A program made the translations under genes and the position numbers. A stretch of DNA of 6,132 nt from Clostridium sp. UBA3947 (GTDB lineage Bacteria; Bacillota; Clostridia; Clostridiales; Clostridiaceae): positions 417 through 6,548 of the forward strand of contig DGDR01000132.1 in the NCBI GenBank assembly GCA_002385545.1. Direction: 5' to 3'. Below are positions 1 to 5,851 of this stretch, piece after piece; positions within the stretch are counted from its first letter, which is position 1; every line of letters begins with the position of its first letter. The notes beneath the pieces were generated by a model. It was not told the origin of the DNA. It searched no databases and saw nothing but the letters and a program-made list of their open reading frames with translations.

Positions 1-768
1 GGAGAGAGAATTCCTCTTACTATAGCAGATTATGATAAGGAAAAGGGTACTGTAACAATAGTTTTCCAGACAATGGGTAAGTCAACAAAGGAATTAGCTT
101 CTTTTGAAGTTGGCGATGCAATAGCAGATTTCGTTGGTCCACTAGGTCAACCTAGTGAATTTATAAAGGAAAATATAGAAGAATTAAAGAAAAAGAAAAT
201 GGTATTTATTGCTGGTGGTGTTGGTGCTGCACCAGTTTATCCACAGGTAAAATGGTTATATGAACATGGCATTAAGGCTGATGTTATATTAGGAAGCAGA
301 ACGAAAAATCTCTTAATTTTTGAAGAGGAGCTTAAAAAGGTATCAGGTAATTTGTATGTAGCAACAGATGATGGTACATATGGCTTCAAAGGTACAGGTT
401 CAGATTTGCTAAGAGAATTAGTAAAGAATCAAGGCAAAGAATATGACCATGCTGTAATCATTGGACCAATGATAATGATGAAATTTACCTCTATGCTAAC
501 TAAAGAGTTGGGTATACCAACTACAGTAAGCTTAAACCCTATAATGGTTGATGGTACAGGAATGTGTGGTGCTTGTAGAGTAACTGTAGATGGAAAGGTA
601 AAATTTGCTTGTGTTGACGGTCCAGAATTTGATGGACATTTAGTAAATTATGATGAAGCAATGAGAAGACAGAATATGTATAAAACAGAAGAAGGCAGAA
701 AAGAGTTAAAGCGTATTGAGGGAGATACCCATCATGGCGGCTGTGGACAATGTCACGAGGAGGAGTAA
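1..768 (+). CDS. nfnA: NfnA, FAD/[2Fe-2S] subunit of NADH-dependent reduced ferredoxin:NADP+ oxidoreductase (5' end missing)
   Basis: The frame is open from base 1 and continues in the same family upstream of the first in-window ATG (73), so the gene is cut by the window edge; 255 residues are present and roughly 30-40 N-terminal ones are likely missing. Seen (window numbering): RIPLT at 3-7, the FAD-binding motif of the ferredoxin reductase fold; GGVGAAP at 72-78, the NAD-binding loop; then an iron-sulfur region with D184, C189, C192 and C204. Known: NfnA resembles dihydroorotate dehydrogenase electron-transfer subunit PyrK, and its [2Fe-2S] cluster has three Cys and one Asp ligand, which fits this spacing. 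The subunit oxidises NADH and passes electrons to NfnB in a cytoplasmic, flavin-based bifurcating complex. The C-terminus carries an extra HHGGCGQCH stretch (244-252). It is followed two bases later by nfnB, whose ribosome binding site lies in its last codons. Sulfide dehydrogenase SudB is the archaeal name for the same family; identification is strong because of the partner. Confidence 0.9.
   Translation, partial: GERIPLTIADYDKEKGTVTIVFQTMGKSTKELASFEVGDAIADFVGPLGQPSEFIKENIEELKKKKMVFIAGGVGAAPVYPQVKWLYEHGIKADVILGSRTKNLLIFEEELKKVSGNLYVATDDGTYGFKGTGSDLLRELVKNQGKEYDHAVIIGPMIMMKFTSMLTKELGIPTTVSLNPIMVDGTGMCGACRVTVDGKVKFACVDGPEFDGHLVNYDEAMRRQNMYKTEEGRKELKRIEGDTHHGGCGQCHEEE
757..765 (+). promoter_or_regulatory. 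Ribosome binding site of nfnB inside the end of nfnA
   Basis: GAGGAGGAG encodes the last three Glu codons of nfnA and sits 5-7 bases before the ATG at 771. It fixes that ATG as the nfnB start, rather than the in-frame ATG at 750, which lies upstream of this site. The overlap suggests translational coupling of the two subunits. Confidence 0.85.
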
Positions 769-770
769 AA

Positions 771-2156
771 ATGGATAGATTTAAAAAGGTACCAATAGCA
801 GAACAAGATCCAATAGTTAGATCTCAAAATTTCGATGAAGTATGTCTTGGCTACACTGAGGATGAAGCAGTACAAGAAGCCTCTAGATGCTTGAATTGTA
901 AAAAACCTGGCTGTGTCACTCAGTGTCCAGTATCAATAAATATTCCTACATTCATTCAATATGTTAAAGAAAGACAGTTTGAAAAGGCAGCTAGAGTTAT
1001 AGCGCAATCTTCTTCTTTACCTGCAGTATGTGGAAGAGTATGTCCACAAGAAATACAGTGTGAAGGTAAATGCGTTTTAGGCATTAAAGGTGAAGCTGTG
1101 GCCATCGGAAAATTAGAGAGATTCGTGGCTGATTGGACAAGGGAACACAATATAGATTTAAGTGAAACTATGCCTCCTAATGGCAAGAAGGTAGCTGTTA
1201 TAGGTAGTGGACCTGCTGGCCTAACATGCGCTGGTGATTTAGCAAAGCTTGGATATGATGTAACAATTTTCGAAGCCTTGCATGAACCAGGTGGAGTTTT
1301 AGTATATGGAATTCCAGAATTCAGACTTCCAAAGGAAACAGTGGTAAAGCATGAAATTGAAAATGTAAAAAAATTAGGTGTTAAGATAGAAACTAATGTT
1401 ATCGTTGGTAGAACAGTAACCATTGATTCTCTATTAGAAGATGAAGGCTTCCAAGCAGTGTTCATCGGTTCAGGGGCAGGTCTACCAAAATTCATGGGTA
1501 TACCAGGAGAAAATGCTAATGGTGTATTCTCTGCCAATGAGTTCTTAACTAGAAACAATCTTATGAAAGCCTTTAAAGAAGGATATGATACTCCTATAAA
1601 AGCAGGTAAAAAGGTAGCTGTTGTAGGCGGAGGAAATGTTGCTATGGATGCTGCTAGAACTGCTAGGAGATTTGGAGCAGAAGTTCATATAGTATATAGA
1701 AGATCCGAGGCAGAGCTTCCAGCCAGAGTAGAGGAAGTACATCATGCTAAAGAAGAAGGTATAATCTTTGACCTTCTAACTAATCCTGTTGAAATACTAC
1801 AAGATGAAAATGGTTGGGTAAAGGGTATGAAGTGCATTAGAATGGAATTAGGGGAACCAGATGCTTCTGGTAGAAGAAGACCAGTTGAAGTACCAGGTTC
1901 AGAATTCATATTAGATGTAGACACTGTAATAATGTCATTGGGAACCTCACCAAATCCATTAATTGCTTCAACTACTGAAGGATTAGAAATTAACAAGTGG
2001 GGTTGTATAGTAGCCGATGAAGAAACAGGACGCACCTCAAAAGAAGGAGTATTTGCTGGTGGAGATGCAGTAACTGGAGCGGCAACAGTAATTTTAGCTA
2101 TGGGAGCTGGTAAAAAGGCAGCTAAAGCCATAGATGATTACTTATCAAATAAATAA
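771..2156 (+). CDS. nfnB: NfnB, NADP(H)-binding bifurcating subunit (GltD-like), 461 aa
   Basis: Catalytic subunit of the NfnAB complex, which couples reduced ferredoxin and NADH oxidation to the reduction of two NADP+ (reversible). Seen: an N-terminal iron-sulfur domain with C40, C43, C48, C52 and C87, C91, C97, C101, enough for two [4Fe-4S] clusters; FAD-binding GSGPAG at 145-150 followed by a GGVLVYGIPEFRLPK stretch; a second dinucleotide fold with GGGNVAMD at 286-293 and a downstream VYRRS, the basic pair expected to recognise the NADP 2'-phosphate; and a C-terminal GGDAVTGAATVILAMGAGK flavin-contact motif. Length is normal for the family. Known: the same fold serves as glutamate synthase small subunit GltD, but that partner (a large GltB) is absent and NfnA is directly upstream, so NfnB is preferred. 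The start at 771 is set by the strong ribosome binding site at 757-765. A terminator follows. The operon promoter lies outside the window. Confidence 0.92.
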   Translation: MDRFKKVPIAEQDPIVRSQNFDEVCLGYTEDEAVQEASRCLNCKKPGCVTQCPVSINIPTFIQYVKERQFEKAARVIAQSSSLPAVCGRVCPQEIQCEGKCVLGIKGEAVAIGKLERFVADWTREHNIDLSETMPPNGKKVAVIGSGPAGLTCAGDLAKLGYDVTIFEALHEPGGVLVYGIPEFRLPKETVVKHEIENVKKLGVKIETNVIVGRTVTIDSLLEDEGFQAVFIGSGAGLPKFMGIPGENANGVFSANEFLTRNNLMKAFKEGYDTPIKAGKKVAVVGGGNVAMDAARTARRFGAEVHIVYRRSEAELPARVEEVHHAKEEGIIFDLLTNPVEILQDENGWVKGMKCIRMELGEPDASGRRRPVEVPGSEFILDVDTVIMSLGTSPNPLIASTTEGLEINKWGCIVADEETGRTSKEGVFAGGDAVTGAATVILAMGAGKKAAKAIDDYLSNK

Positions 2157-2174
2157 TATATTAGCTTAAGTTTT

Positions 2175-2212
2175 AAAGCTATTTGCAAGATTAATTGCAA
2201 ATAGCTTTTATA
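2175..2212 (+). terminator. Stem-loop terminator after nfnAB, possibly bidirectional
   Basis: A perfect 14-bp inverted repeat (arms 2175-2188 and 2195-2208, 6-base loop) lies 18 bases after the nfnB stop, followed by a short T-rich run. The converging minus-strand gene ends at 2225, so the same stem could stop transcription from that side, though the T run there is only four bases. Confidence 0.75.
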
Positions 2213-2224
2213 TTTGTGAGAAAA

Positions 2225-2629
2225 CTATGGTATTACTGTGTGAGTAAGGCTTAAGGTAGATTCTCCACCGTAAATTGTGGCTTTATATGATCCAATATCT
2301 GTATCGTTTCCTACAACCCAACTAAAGCTAGCCATACCATTAGAATCTGCTCTACGCCATTGCTTTACTGGAATAGTTTTGCCATTTACTCTAAAAGAGC
2401 TTTCTATGGTATATATTTCACCGGGAATTCCTTTTATAGTTATTAAGCCTACCTCTCCACGTTTCAAAGTGGTTATAGAACGAATAATATGAATTTCATT
2501 TTGAGTATATTTTATTGTCTTTAGTTCATTTTTGGGTAATGAGTTAGTTGATTCAGCGTAAATTACTGGATAATTTAAAAAAGCTATACCAATACATAAA
2601 AGTATGCAGAAATATAATAGTTTTTTCAT
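2225..2629 (-). CDS. Small secreted protein of unknown function, probable beta-rich (Ig-like) domain, 134 aa
   Basis: I do not recognise a named family. Seen: a typical signal peptide (MKK, then a hydrophobic stretch to about residue 23) with a likely cut after Ala25 (IYA/ES); C12 in the hydrophobic core does not make a convincing lipobox. The mature part, about 109 residues, has no cysteine and alternates short hydrophobic and polar strands with Gly/Pro turns. It includes TLKRGEVGLITIKGIPGEIYTI and a later WRRADSNGMASFSWVVGNDTDIG segment that ends in a Ser/Thr-rich beta stretch. This pattern is what one expects of a bacterial Ig-like beta-sandwich of the kind found at the C-terminus of larger secreted clostridial proteins; that fold is inference. 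It is a single gene, converging with nfnB and divergent from the Cys-rich gene. GAGGTGA at 2634-2640 is a good ribosome binding site for the ATG at 2629. It has no catalytic signature, so a binding or envelope role is a guess. Confidence 0.8.
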   Translation of the reverse strand: MKKLLYFCILLCIGIAFLNYPVIYAESTNSLPKNELKTIKYTQNEIHIIRSITTLKRGEVGLITIKGIPGEIYTIESSFRVNGKTIPVKQWRRADSNGMASFSWVVGNDTDIGSYKATIYGGESTLSLTHTVIP

Positions 2630-2864
2630 AATATCACCTCAAAAATATAATAGATATGTATAGGATTTACTATCAGCTCCTTTTTTATTCAGACAAATGA
2701 TAAATAAGATTTGCAACAATAGATAATTTATACCAGTTATAAACATCGTATCTTGACAAATGAAGCTGATTTTATAAATAAAATATGGATTAAAAGCGCA
2801 TTATGTAACAATCTGTAGTTTCGAGAATATTATATAGTATAAACTAATATTGAGGAGGTACTAT
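2630..2864. other. Divergent intergenic region between the secreted-protein and Cys-rich genes
   Basis: About 235 AT-rich bases without a gene. It holds ribosome binding sites at both ends, a 6-bp-arm inverted repeat (TTTATA/TATAAA, 2727-2732 and 2738-2743) and a lone TTGACA at 2753-2758 with no well-spaced -10 box. I could not assign a convincing sigma-A promoter in either direction, which would be compatible with alternative (for example sporulation) sigma factors but does not show it. Confidence 0.5.
2852..2859 (+). promoter_or_regulatory. Ribosome binding site of the Cys-rich gene
   Basis: GAGGAGGT ends five bases before the ATG at 2865 and therefore selects that start. An in-frame TTG at 2850 would put the start codon upstream of the site, with nothing of its own ahead of it. 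Confidence 0.85.
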
Positions 2865-3359
2865 ATGAACGGTTGTGAATACGATCATTGCTTTGTAGAA
2901 AAAGAAAAGGATTTTTTCTCAAAGTTTAAAGAAATTGATAAAGTTTGCATTGGACATCCAAAGCCATGTATAACTGCATTACTTGAAGGTAGCGTTAAGG
3001 TTGAAGTAAAAGATACAAAAATTGTTAAACATTGTGATGGATTTAAGCTCATTATCAAAGGCTGTAAGTATATCAAGATTAAATATTGCTCCAATGATAA
3101 ATGTGGTTGCAACAAGATATTCGAAGACATTTTTGTAGTTCCCTTTGTAAAAACCGTTGAATTCTGTGGATGCTATATGGAGCTTTGTGATTTAGACGTT
3201 TACGTTGATAAATGTTCTATGAAAAAGCTAAATAACAGATGTGTCAGCGTGGAATCTATAATTCATGTTGAACCTTATTTCGAAGAACCAAAATATGAAT
3301 ATTGGGATGACGACTGGGATTGTGAATGTAAAGTAGATTCCTGCTGCAAGAAAAAGTAG
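2865..3359 (+). CDS. Cysteine-rich SPOCS/DUF3794-like protein, candidate spore surface protein, 164 aa
   Basis: Seen: 18 cysteines in 164 residues (11%), spread along the chain, with CxC pairs (KCGC, FCGC, CEC) and a terminal CCKKK. The middle, about residues 25-140, has alternating beta-like segments: LEGSVKVEVKD, FKLIIKGCKYIKIKYC, then an acidic-aromatic IFEDIFVVPFVKTVEF and a closing SVESIIHVEP. This order resembles the SPOCS (DUF3794) domain of clostridial spore morphogenesis proteins such as SipL; the match is by eye and not proven. The tail is acidic and aromatic (EEPKYEYWDDDWDCEC). There is no signal peptide or membrane segment, which fits a protein made in the mother cell and cross-linked by disulfides on the spore, like other Cys-rich clostridial coat or exosporium proteins. 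That role is inference. Alternatives are metal binding or a Cys-rich cytosolic protein unrelated to spores. It is a single gene with its own terminator. Confidence 0.8.
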   Translation: MNGCEYDHCFVEKEKDFFSKFKEIDKVCIGHPKPCITALLEGSVKVEVKDTKIVKHCDGFKLIIKGCKYIKIKYCSNDKCGCNKIFEDIFVVPFVKTVEFCGCYMELCDLDVYVDKCSMKKLNNRCVSVESIIHVEPYFEEPKYEYWDDDWDCECKVDSCCKKK

Positions 3360-3372
3360 TTCGCATTTTATG

Positions 3373-3399
3373 GCCGGTGGACAAGCCACTGGCTTTTTT
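3373..3399 (+). terminator. Intrinsic terminator of the Cys-rich gene
   Basis: An 8-bp GC-rich stem (GCCGGTGG at 3373-3380 with CCACTGGC at 3386-3393, one G-U pair, 5-base loop) is followed directly by six Ts at 3394-3399. It is a textbook Rho-independent terminator, 13 bases after the stop. Confidence 0.92.
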
Positions 3400-3442
3400 A
3401 GTTAATATTTAGATAAATATGAAATAAAAAAGAGAGAAGATA

Positions 3443-3471
3443 TTGACAGATTAACTAGATGGTTCTATAAT
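3443..3471 (+). promoter_or_regulatory. Perfect consensus sigma-A promoter of the Nudix-type regulator gene
   Basis: TTGACA at 3443-3448 and TATAAT at 3466-3471 are separated by exactly 17 bases, matching the vegetative consensus at every position. Transcription is expected to start near 3478. An unregulated promoter of this quality would be very strong, so the overlapping palindrome is likely an operator. Confidence 0.9.
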
Positions 3472-3497
3472 GATATTTTCAAGATGAAAATATCATT
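3469..3497. promoter_or_regulatory. Perfect palindrome overlapping the promoter, probable operator
   Basis: Arms AATGATATTTTC (3469-3480) and GAAAATATCATT (3486-3497) are perfectly complementary over 12 bp around a 5-base centre. The left arm begins within the -10 box and lies mostly before the expected start of transcription near 3478, so the transcript could not form the full hairpin. This favours a DNA operator over an RNA element. The obvious candidate ligand is the winged-helix protein encoded just downstream (autorepression), by inference. Confidence 0.75.
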
Positions 3498-3501
3498 GTG
3501 T

Positions 3502-3508
3502 AGGTGAT
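3502..3508 (+). promoter_or_regulatory. Ribosome binding site of the regulator gene
   Basis: AGGTGAT lies 4-6 bases before the GTG at 3513 and supports that start. The in-frame GTG at 3504 falls inside this site and has no ribosome binding site of its own. Confidence 0.7.
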
Positions 3509-3512
3509 AAAA

Positions 3513-4439
3513 GTGAAAAAATCCAAAGTATTAAATAAAAATGGTCTTACAGAAGAGCAATTTTTGGATTGCTACGACCCTAATCAATATGATAGACCTT
3601 CAGTAACAGTAGACATGCTTATTTTTACAATAACTGCTAAGCTAAATAGCAATTATAGAAAGCTATCTAATAAGGAACTAAGGCTTTTGATGATTAGAAG
3701 AGGAGAACATCCATACATAGGCCAATGGGCTCTACCTGGAGGCTTTGTTAGAAGCTATGAAAGTCTAGATGAAGCGGCTATAAGAGTTCTTAAAGAGGAA
3801 ACAAACATTGATAATGTATATATGGAACAGCTATATACTTGGGGAGAAATTAATAGAGACCCAAGGACAAGAGTTATCAGCGCGTCATATATGTCCTTAC
3901 TTGACAGCTCAAGCTTGAATATAAAAGCTAGTCAAGATGTGGAGGAAGCACAATGGTTTACAGTGAAATGTAAGCTTTTAAAGGAAAATAAGACAATTAC
4001 AGATAAGGGATATATCATAGATAAGGAATATCTATTAACTTTGAATAACCAAGAGGTTAAGGAAAAGGAATTATCTGCAGTGATTAAAGTTATTAAGACC
4101 GTGGAAGGTAAGATTTGGAAGATAGATAGGACAGTGGTTGAATCTAACGGCATAGCTTTCGACCATGGTAAAATTATAGAATACGGTATTGAAAGACTGC
4201 GTAATAAAATTGAGTATTCAGACATTGCTTTTAATCTAATGCCTGAGTTATTCACTTTAACAGAGTTACAACAGGTTTATGAGGTTATCCTAGATAAAGA
4301 GCTTCTGAAAGCCAATTTTCGAAGAAAGATTTCCGGTATGGTTATTGAAACAGAAGAATTTACAAAGGATGCTGGACATAGACCTTCAAAGCTTTTTAAA
4401 TACAATCCTGACTGGTATAAAGAAAAGTTTAATGAGTAA
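3513..4439 (+). CDS. NrtR-type transcriptional regulator: Nudix domain plus C-terminal winged helix, 308 aa
   Basis: Seen: a leader ending in YDPNQYDRPSVTVD (21-34), typical of this family; a Nudix domain at about 30-150 with WALPGGF and a Nudix box from G77 to I99; and a C-terminal region (243-298) with MPELFTLTELQQVYE, NFRRKI and HRPSKLFKY, the winged-helix signature of NrtR-like regulators. The Nudix box keeps G77, E83, R91, E95 and E96, but the Glu normally after the Arg is V92 and the Gly near its end is N98. Known: NrtR proteins use a Nudix domain, often catalytically degraded, to sense ADP-ribose or related nucleotides and repress NAD-metabolism genes. Inferred: this one is a sensor-repressor with weak or no hydrolase activity, controlling at least itself through the palindrome at 3469-3497. 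No NAD, sugar or nucleotide gene is adjacent, so the ligand and regulon are unknown; a working ADP-ribose hydrolase is the alternative. The start is GTG at 3513. Confidence 0.88.
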   Translation: MKKSKVLNKNGLTEEQFLDCYDPNQYDRPSVTVDMLIFTITAKLNSNYRKLSNKELRLLMIRRGEHPYIGQWALPGGFVRSYESLDEAAIRVLKEETNIDNVYMEQLYTWGEINRDPRTRVISASYMSLLDSSSLNIKASQDVEEAQWFTVKCKLLKENKTITDKGYIIDKEYLLTLNNQEVKEKELSAVIKVIKTVEGKIWKIDRTVVESNGIAFDHGKIIEYGIERLRNKIEYSDIAFNLMPELFTLTELQQVYEVILDKELLKANFRRKISGMVIETEEFTKDAGHRPSKLFKYNPDWYKEKFNE

Positions 4440-4445
4440 GAATAT

Positions 4446-4488
4446 TTGCCACAGATACTTTAATTAGAAGTTAAAGTATCTGTGGCAA
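4446..4488. terminator. Long perfect stem between converging genes, bidirectional terminator
   Basis: An 18-bp perfect inverted repeat (arms 4446-4463 and 4471-4488, 7-base loop) fills most of the gap between the stops of the regulator gene and the alcohol dehydrogenase gene. T runs on both sides are short (ATTTC on +, ATATT on -), so stopping power probably comes from the stem. Confidence 0.7.
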
Positions 4489-4506
4489 TTTCATTAGCAA
4501 TGAAAA

Positions 4507-5601
4507 TTATGATAAGCTTTTTCTATATATTTCTTCAATAACTAGAATATCTACTTCTTCAGGATGATTTTTTAGCTTTGCTTTATTTTCTGCAAAATTA
4601 CATGCGAATTCTTTTATTTCTTCTTCAGTAAGCTTAGTATTTACTTTAAATAAGCTGTCAAATATCTCTTTTAAATCTTGTAAGTTGTGTAAACCTAATA
4701 AATTTAACATTTTATTGATTTTACTCTTATCTTTAAAGCACTTCAAGTATTCTATAGTTAGGACACCATTTGCTAAACCATGAGGTATTTTTTTATGATA
4801 AGTAAGAGCATATCCCATGCCATGTGGTAATGAAGTGCCAACCTGTGCAATGGCCATACCTGCTATAGTGGATGCTAGCATTACCTTATCCCTGAAGTCT
4901 TCTGATAAGTCATTGTTGACTAAATAATTAAAGCAATCCTGAAAAAGCTGGAAGCCTTTTTCAGCAAGCATATCTGAAAGCAAAGACGCGTTGCAGTTTA
5001 AATAGCTTTCTACTAAATGAGTGAAAGCATCTACTGATGTAGAAACTGTTATGTCATAAGGAAGCTGGTAGGTAAAAGTACTATCTAAATATGCAATAGT
5101 AGGAAAAATATTTTGACCTAGATTTTTCTTTGTTTTTTCACTGTGTACTGTAACAATACTGTAAGGGGTAACTTCAGATCCAGTGCCAGATGTGGTAGGT
5201 ACAGCAACCACTGGTAGACTTTCTAGGCTCGAGCTATTACAAATATTATATTTATTAACATGCGGATTTTTAATAAATACAGCTATAGCCTTTGCTGCAT
5301 CTAAAGGAGAGCCACCTCCGATACCTATAACAAAATCAACCTTTAAGCTTCTTCCTAAATTTGAAGCAGCTTCAATAGTTTCTAATGAAGGATTTTCCTC
5401 TACATCATCAAAAATATGGTATTTTATTTTCTGATTTTCTAATGCTTTTGTCATAGCTTGTAAGGAACCATTCTTTTTTGATGAACTTTTTCCAGTAACT
5501 ATCAAAGCGTGACTGCCAAGCTTTATCATAGCCTCTTTATTTTCATTTATACAACCTTTTCCAAAGTATAGTTCCGTAGGCATAGAATATTTTAATATCA
5601 T
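4507..5601 (-). CDS. Iron-containing (group III) alcohol dehydrogenase, 364 aa
   Basis: NAD(P)-dependent oxidation of an alcohol or reduction of an aldehyde; the exact substrate cannot be read from the sequence. Seen: a family-typical N-terminus with PTELYFGKG (8-16); the nucleotide-binding GIGGGSPLDAAK (93-104); PTTSGTGSE (135-143); and the complete metal-ligand set D191, H195, H260 and H274, within DAFTH, LPHGMGYAL and IPHGLANG. The N-terminal half is the dinucleotide-binding domain and the rest the helical metal-binding domain. Length is slightly below the usual 380 or so but nothing essential is missing. The ATG at 5601 is chosen over an in-frame GTG at 5610, because that GTG overlaps the AAAGGAG ribosome binding site. 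It stands alone, converging with the regulator gene. Family members include butanol, 1,3-propanediol, lactaldehyde and 4-hydroxybutyrate dehydrogenases; a role in fermentative redox balance is likely but inferred. Confidence 0.92.
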   Translation of the reverse strand: MILKYSMPTELYFGKGCINENKEAMIKLGSHALIVTGKSSSKKNGSLQAMTKALENQKIKYHIFDDVEENPSLETIEAASNLGRSLKVDFVIGIGGGSPLDAAKAIAVFIKNPHVNKYNICNSSSLESLPVVAVPTTSGTGSEVTPYSIVTVHSEKTKKNLGQNIFPTIAYLDSTFTYQLPYDITVSTSVDAFTHLVESYLNCNASLLSDMLAEKGFQLFQDCFNYLVNNDLSEDFRDKVMLASTIAGMAIAQVGTSLPHGMGYALTYHKKIPHGLANGVLTIEYLKCFKDKSKINKMLNLLGLHNLQDLKEIFDSLFKVNTKLTEEEIKEFACNFAENKAKLKNHPEEVDILVIEEIYRKSLS

Positions 5602-5609
5602 ATATATCA

Positions 5610-5616
5610 CTCCTTT
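5610..5616 (-). promoter_or_regulatory. Ribosome binding site of the alcohol dehydrogenase gene
   Basis: AAAGGAG on the minus strand, eight bases before the ATG at 5601. It decides the start codon against the GTG at 5610. Confidence 0.85.
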
Positions 5617-5645
5617 TTATGATAACTGAGATGCTAGGTAACTAA

Positions 5646-5675
5646 ATTATAGCATTAAGCAAAAAATATTGTAAT
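5646..5675 (-). promoter_or_regulatory. Probable promoter of the alcohol dehydrogenase gene
   Basis: On the minus strand a perfect TATAAT (5651-5646) follows ATTACA (5675-5670, four of six matches to the -35 consensus) with an 18-base spacer. This gives an expected start near 5639 and a leader of about 38 bases. Confidence 0.6.
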
Positions 5676-5823
5676 ATAACTAGAAGCAATTCATTAACTA
5701 ATAAGTATACTTAATTAGTCATACAAGGTAGTAGAGATAGCTTATAGCTATTGAAACATTCTTACTTATGATGTAATATGTCAAAGAATTCTATATATTA
5801 CAACTTATTAACAAAAAATACAT

Positions 5824-5851
5824 TTGCAAGATGTGTTTTTAATAGTATAAT
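5824..5851 (+). promoter_or_regulatory. Probable promoter of the truncated membrane-protein gene
   Basis: A perfect TATAAT at 5846-5851 is preceded by TTGCAA (5824-5829, four of six matches) with a 16-base spacer; the 17-base alternative is TTTGCA at 5823-5828. The expected start is near 5858, about 30 bases before the ATG. Confidence 0.65.

Noticed and set aside
956..1558. 200-residue minus-strand open frame opposite nfnB
   Set aside because: It lies wholly inside nfnB, has no ribosome binding site that I can see, and has low-complexity Ser/Thr/Pro composition typical of an antisense shadow. The same applies to minus frames at 1545-1745 and 1742-2131.
2277..2492. 71-residue + strand frame opposite the secreted-protein gene
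   Set aside because: The minus-strand gene has a signal peptide, a strong ribosome binding site and sensible codon use; the + frame has none of these.
2753..2786. TTGACA at 2753-2758 as a sigma-A promoter for the Cys-rich gene
   Set aside because: The nearest TATAAA is only 14 bases away and the next AT-rich hexamer 20 bases away, so neither fits the 16-18 base spacing. Kept only as an observation.
2850..2864. TTG start upstream of the Cys-rich gene
   Set aside because: The codons from 2850 run through the GAGGAGGT ribosome binding site itself; the ATG at 2865 is correctly spaced from it.
3469..3497. The palindrome read as a terminator or riboswitch hairpin
   Set aside because: It lacks a T run, and its left arm lies mostly upstream of the predicted transcription start, so the RNA hairpin would not form from this promoter.
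3932..4255. 107-residue minus-strand frame inside the regulator gene
   Set aside because: It is an antisense shadow of a well-recognised Nudix-winged-helix gene with no start signals. The 83-residue + frame at 5183-5434 inside the dehydrogenase gene is rejected for the same reason.
5602..5610. GTG start for the alcohol dehydrogenase at 5610
   Set aside because: It overlaps the end of the AAAGGAG ribosome binding site. The in-frame ATG at 5601 is at normal spacing and begins the family-typical N-terminus.
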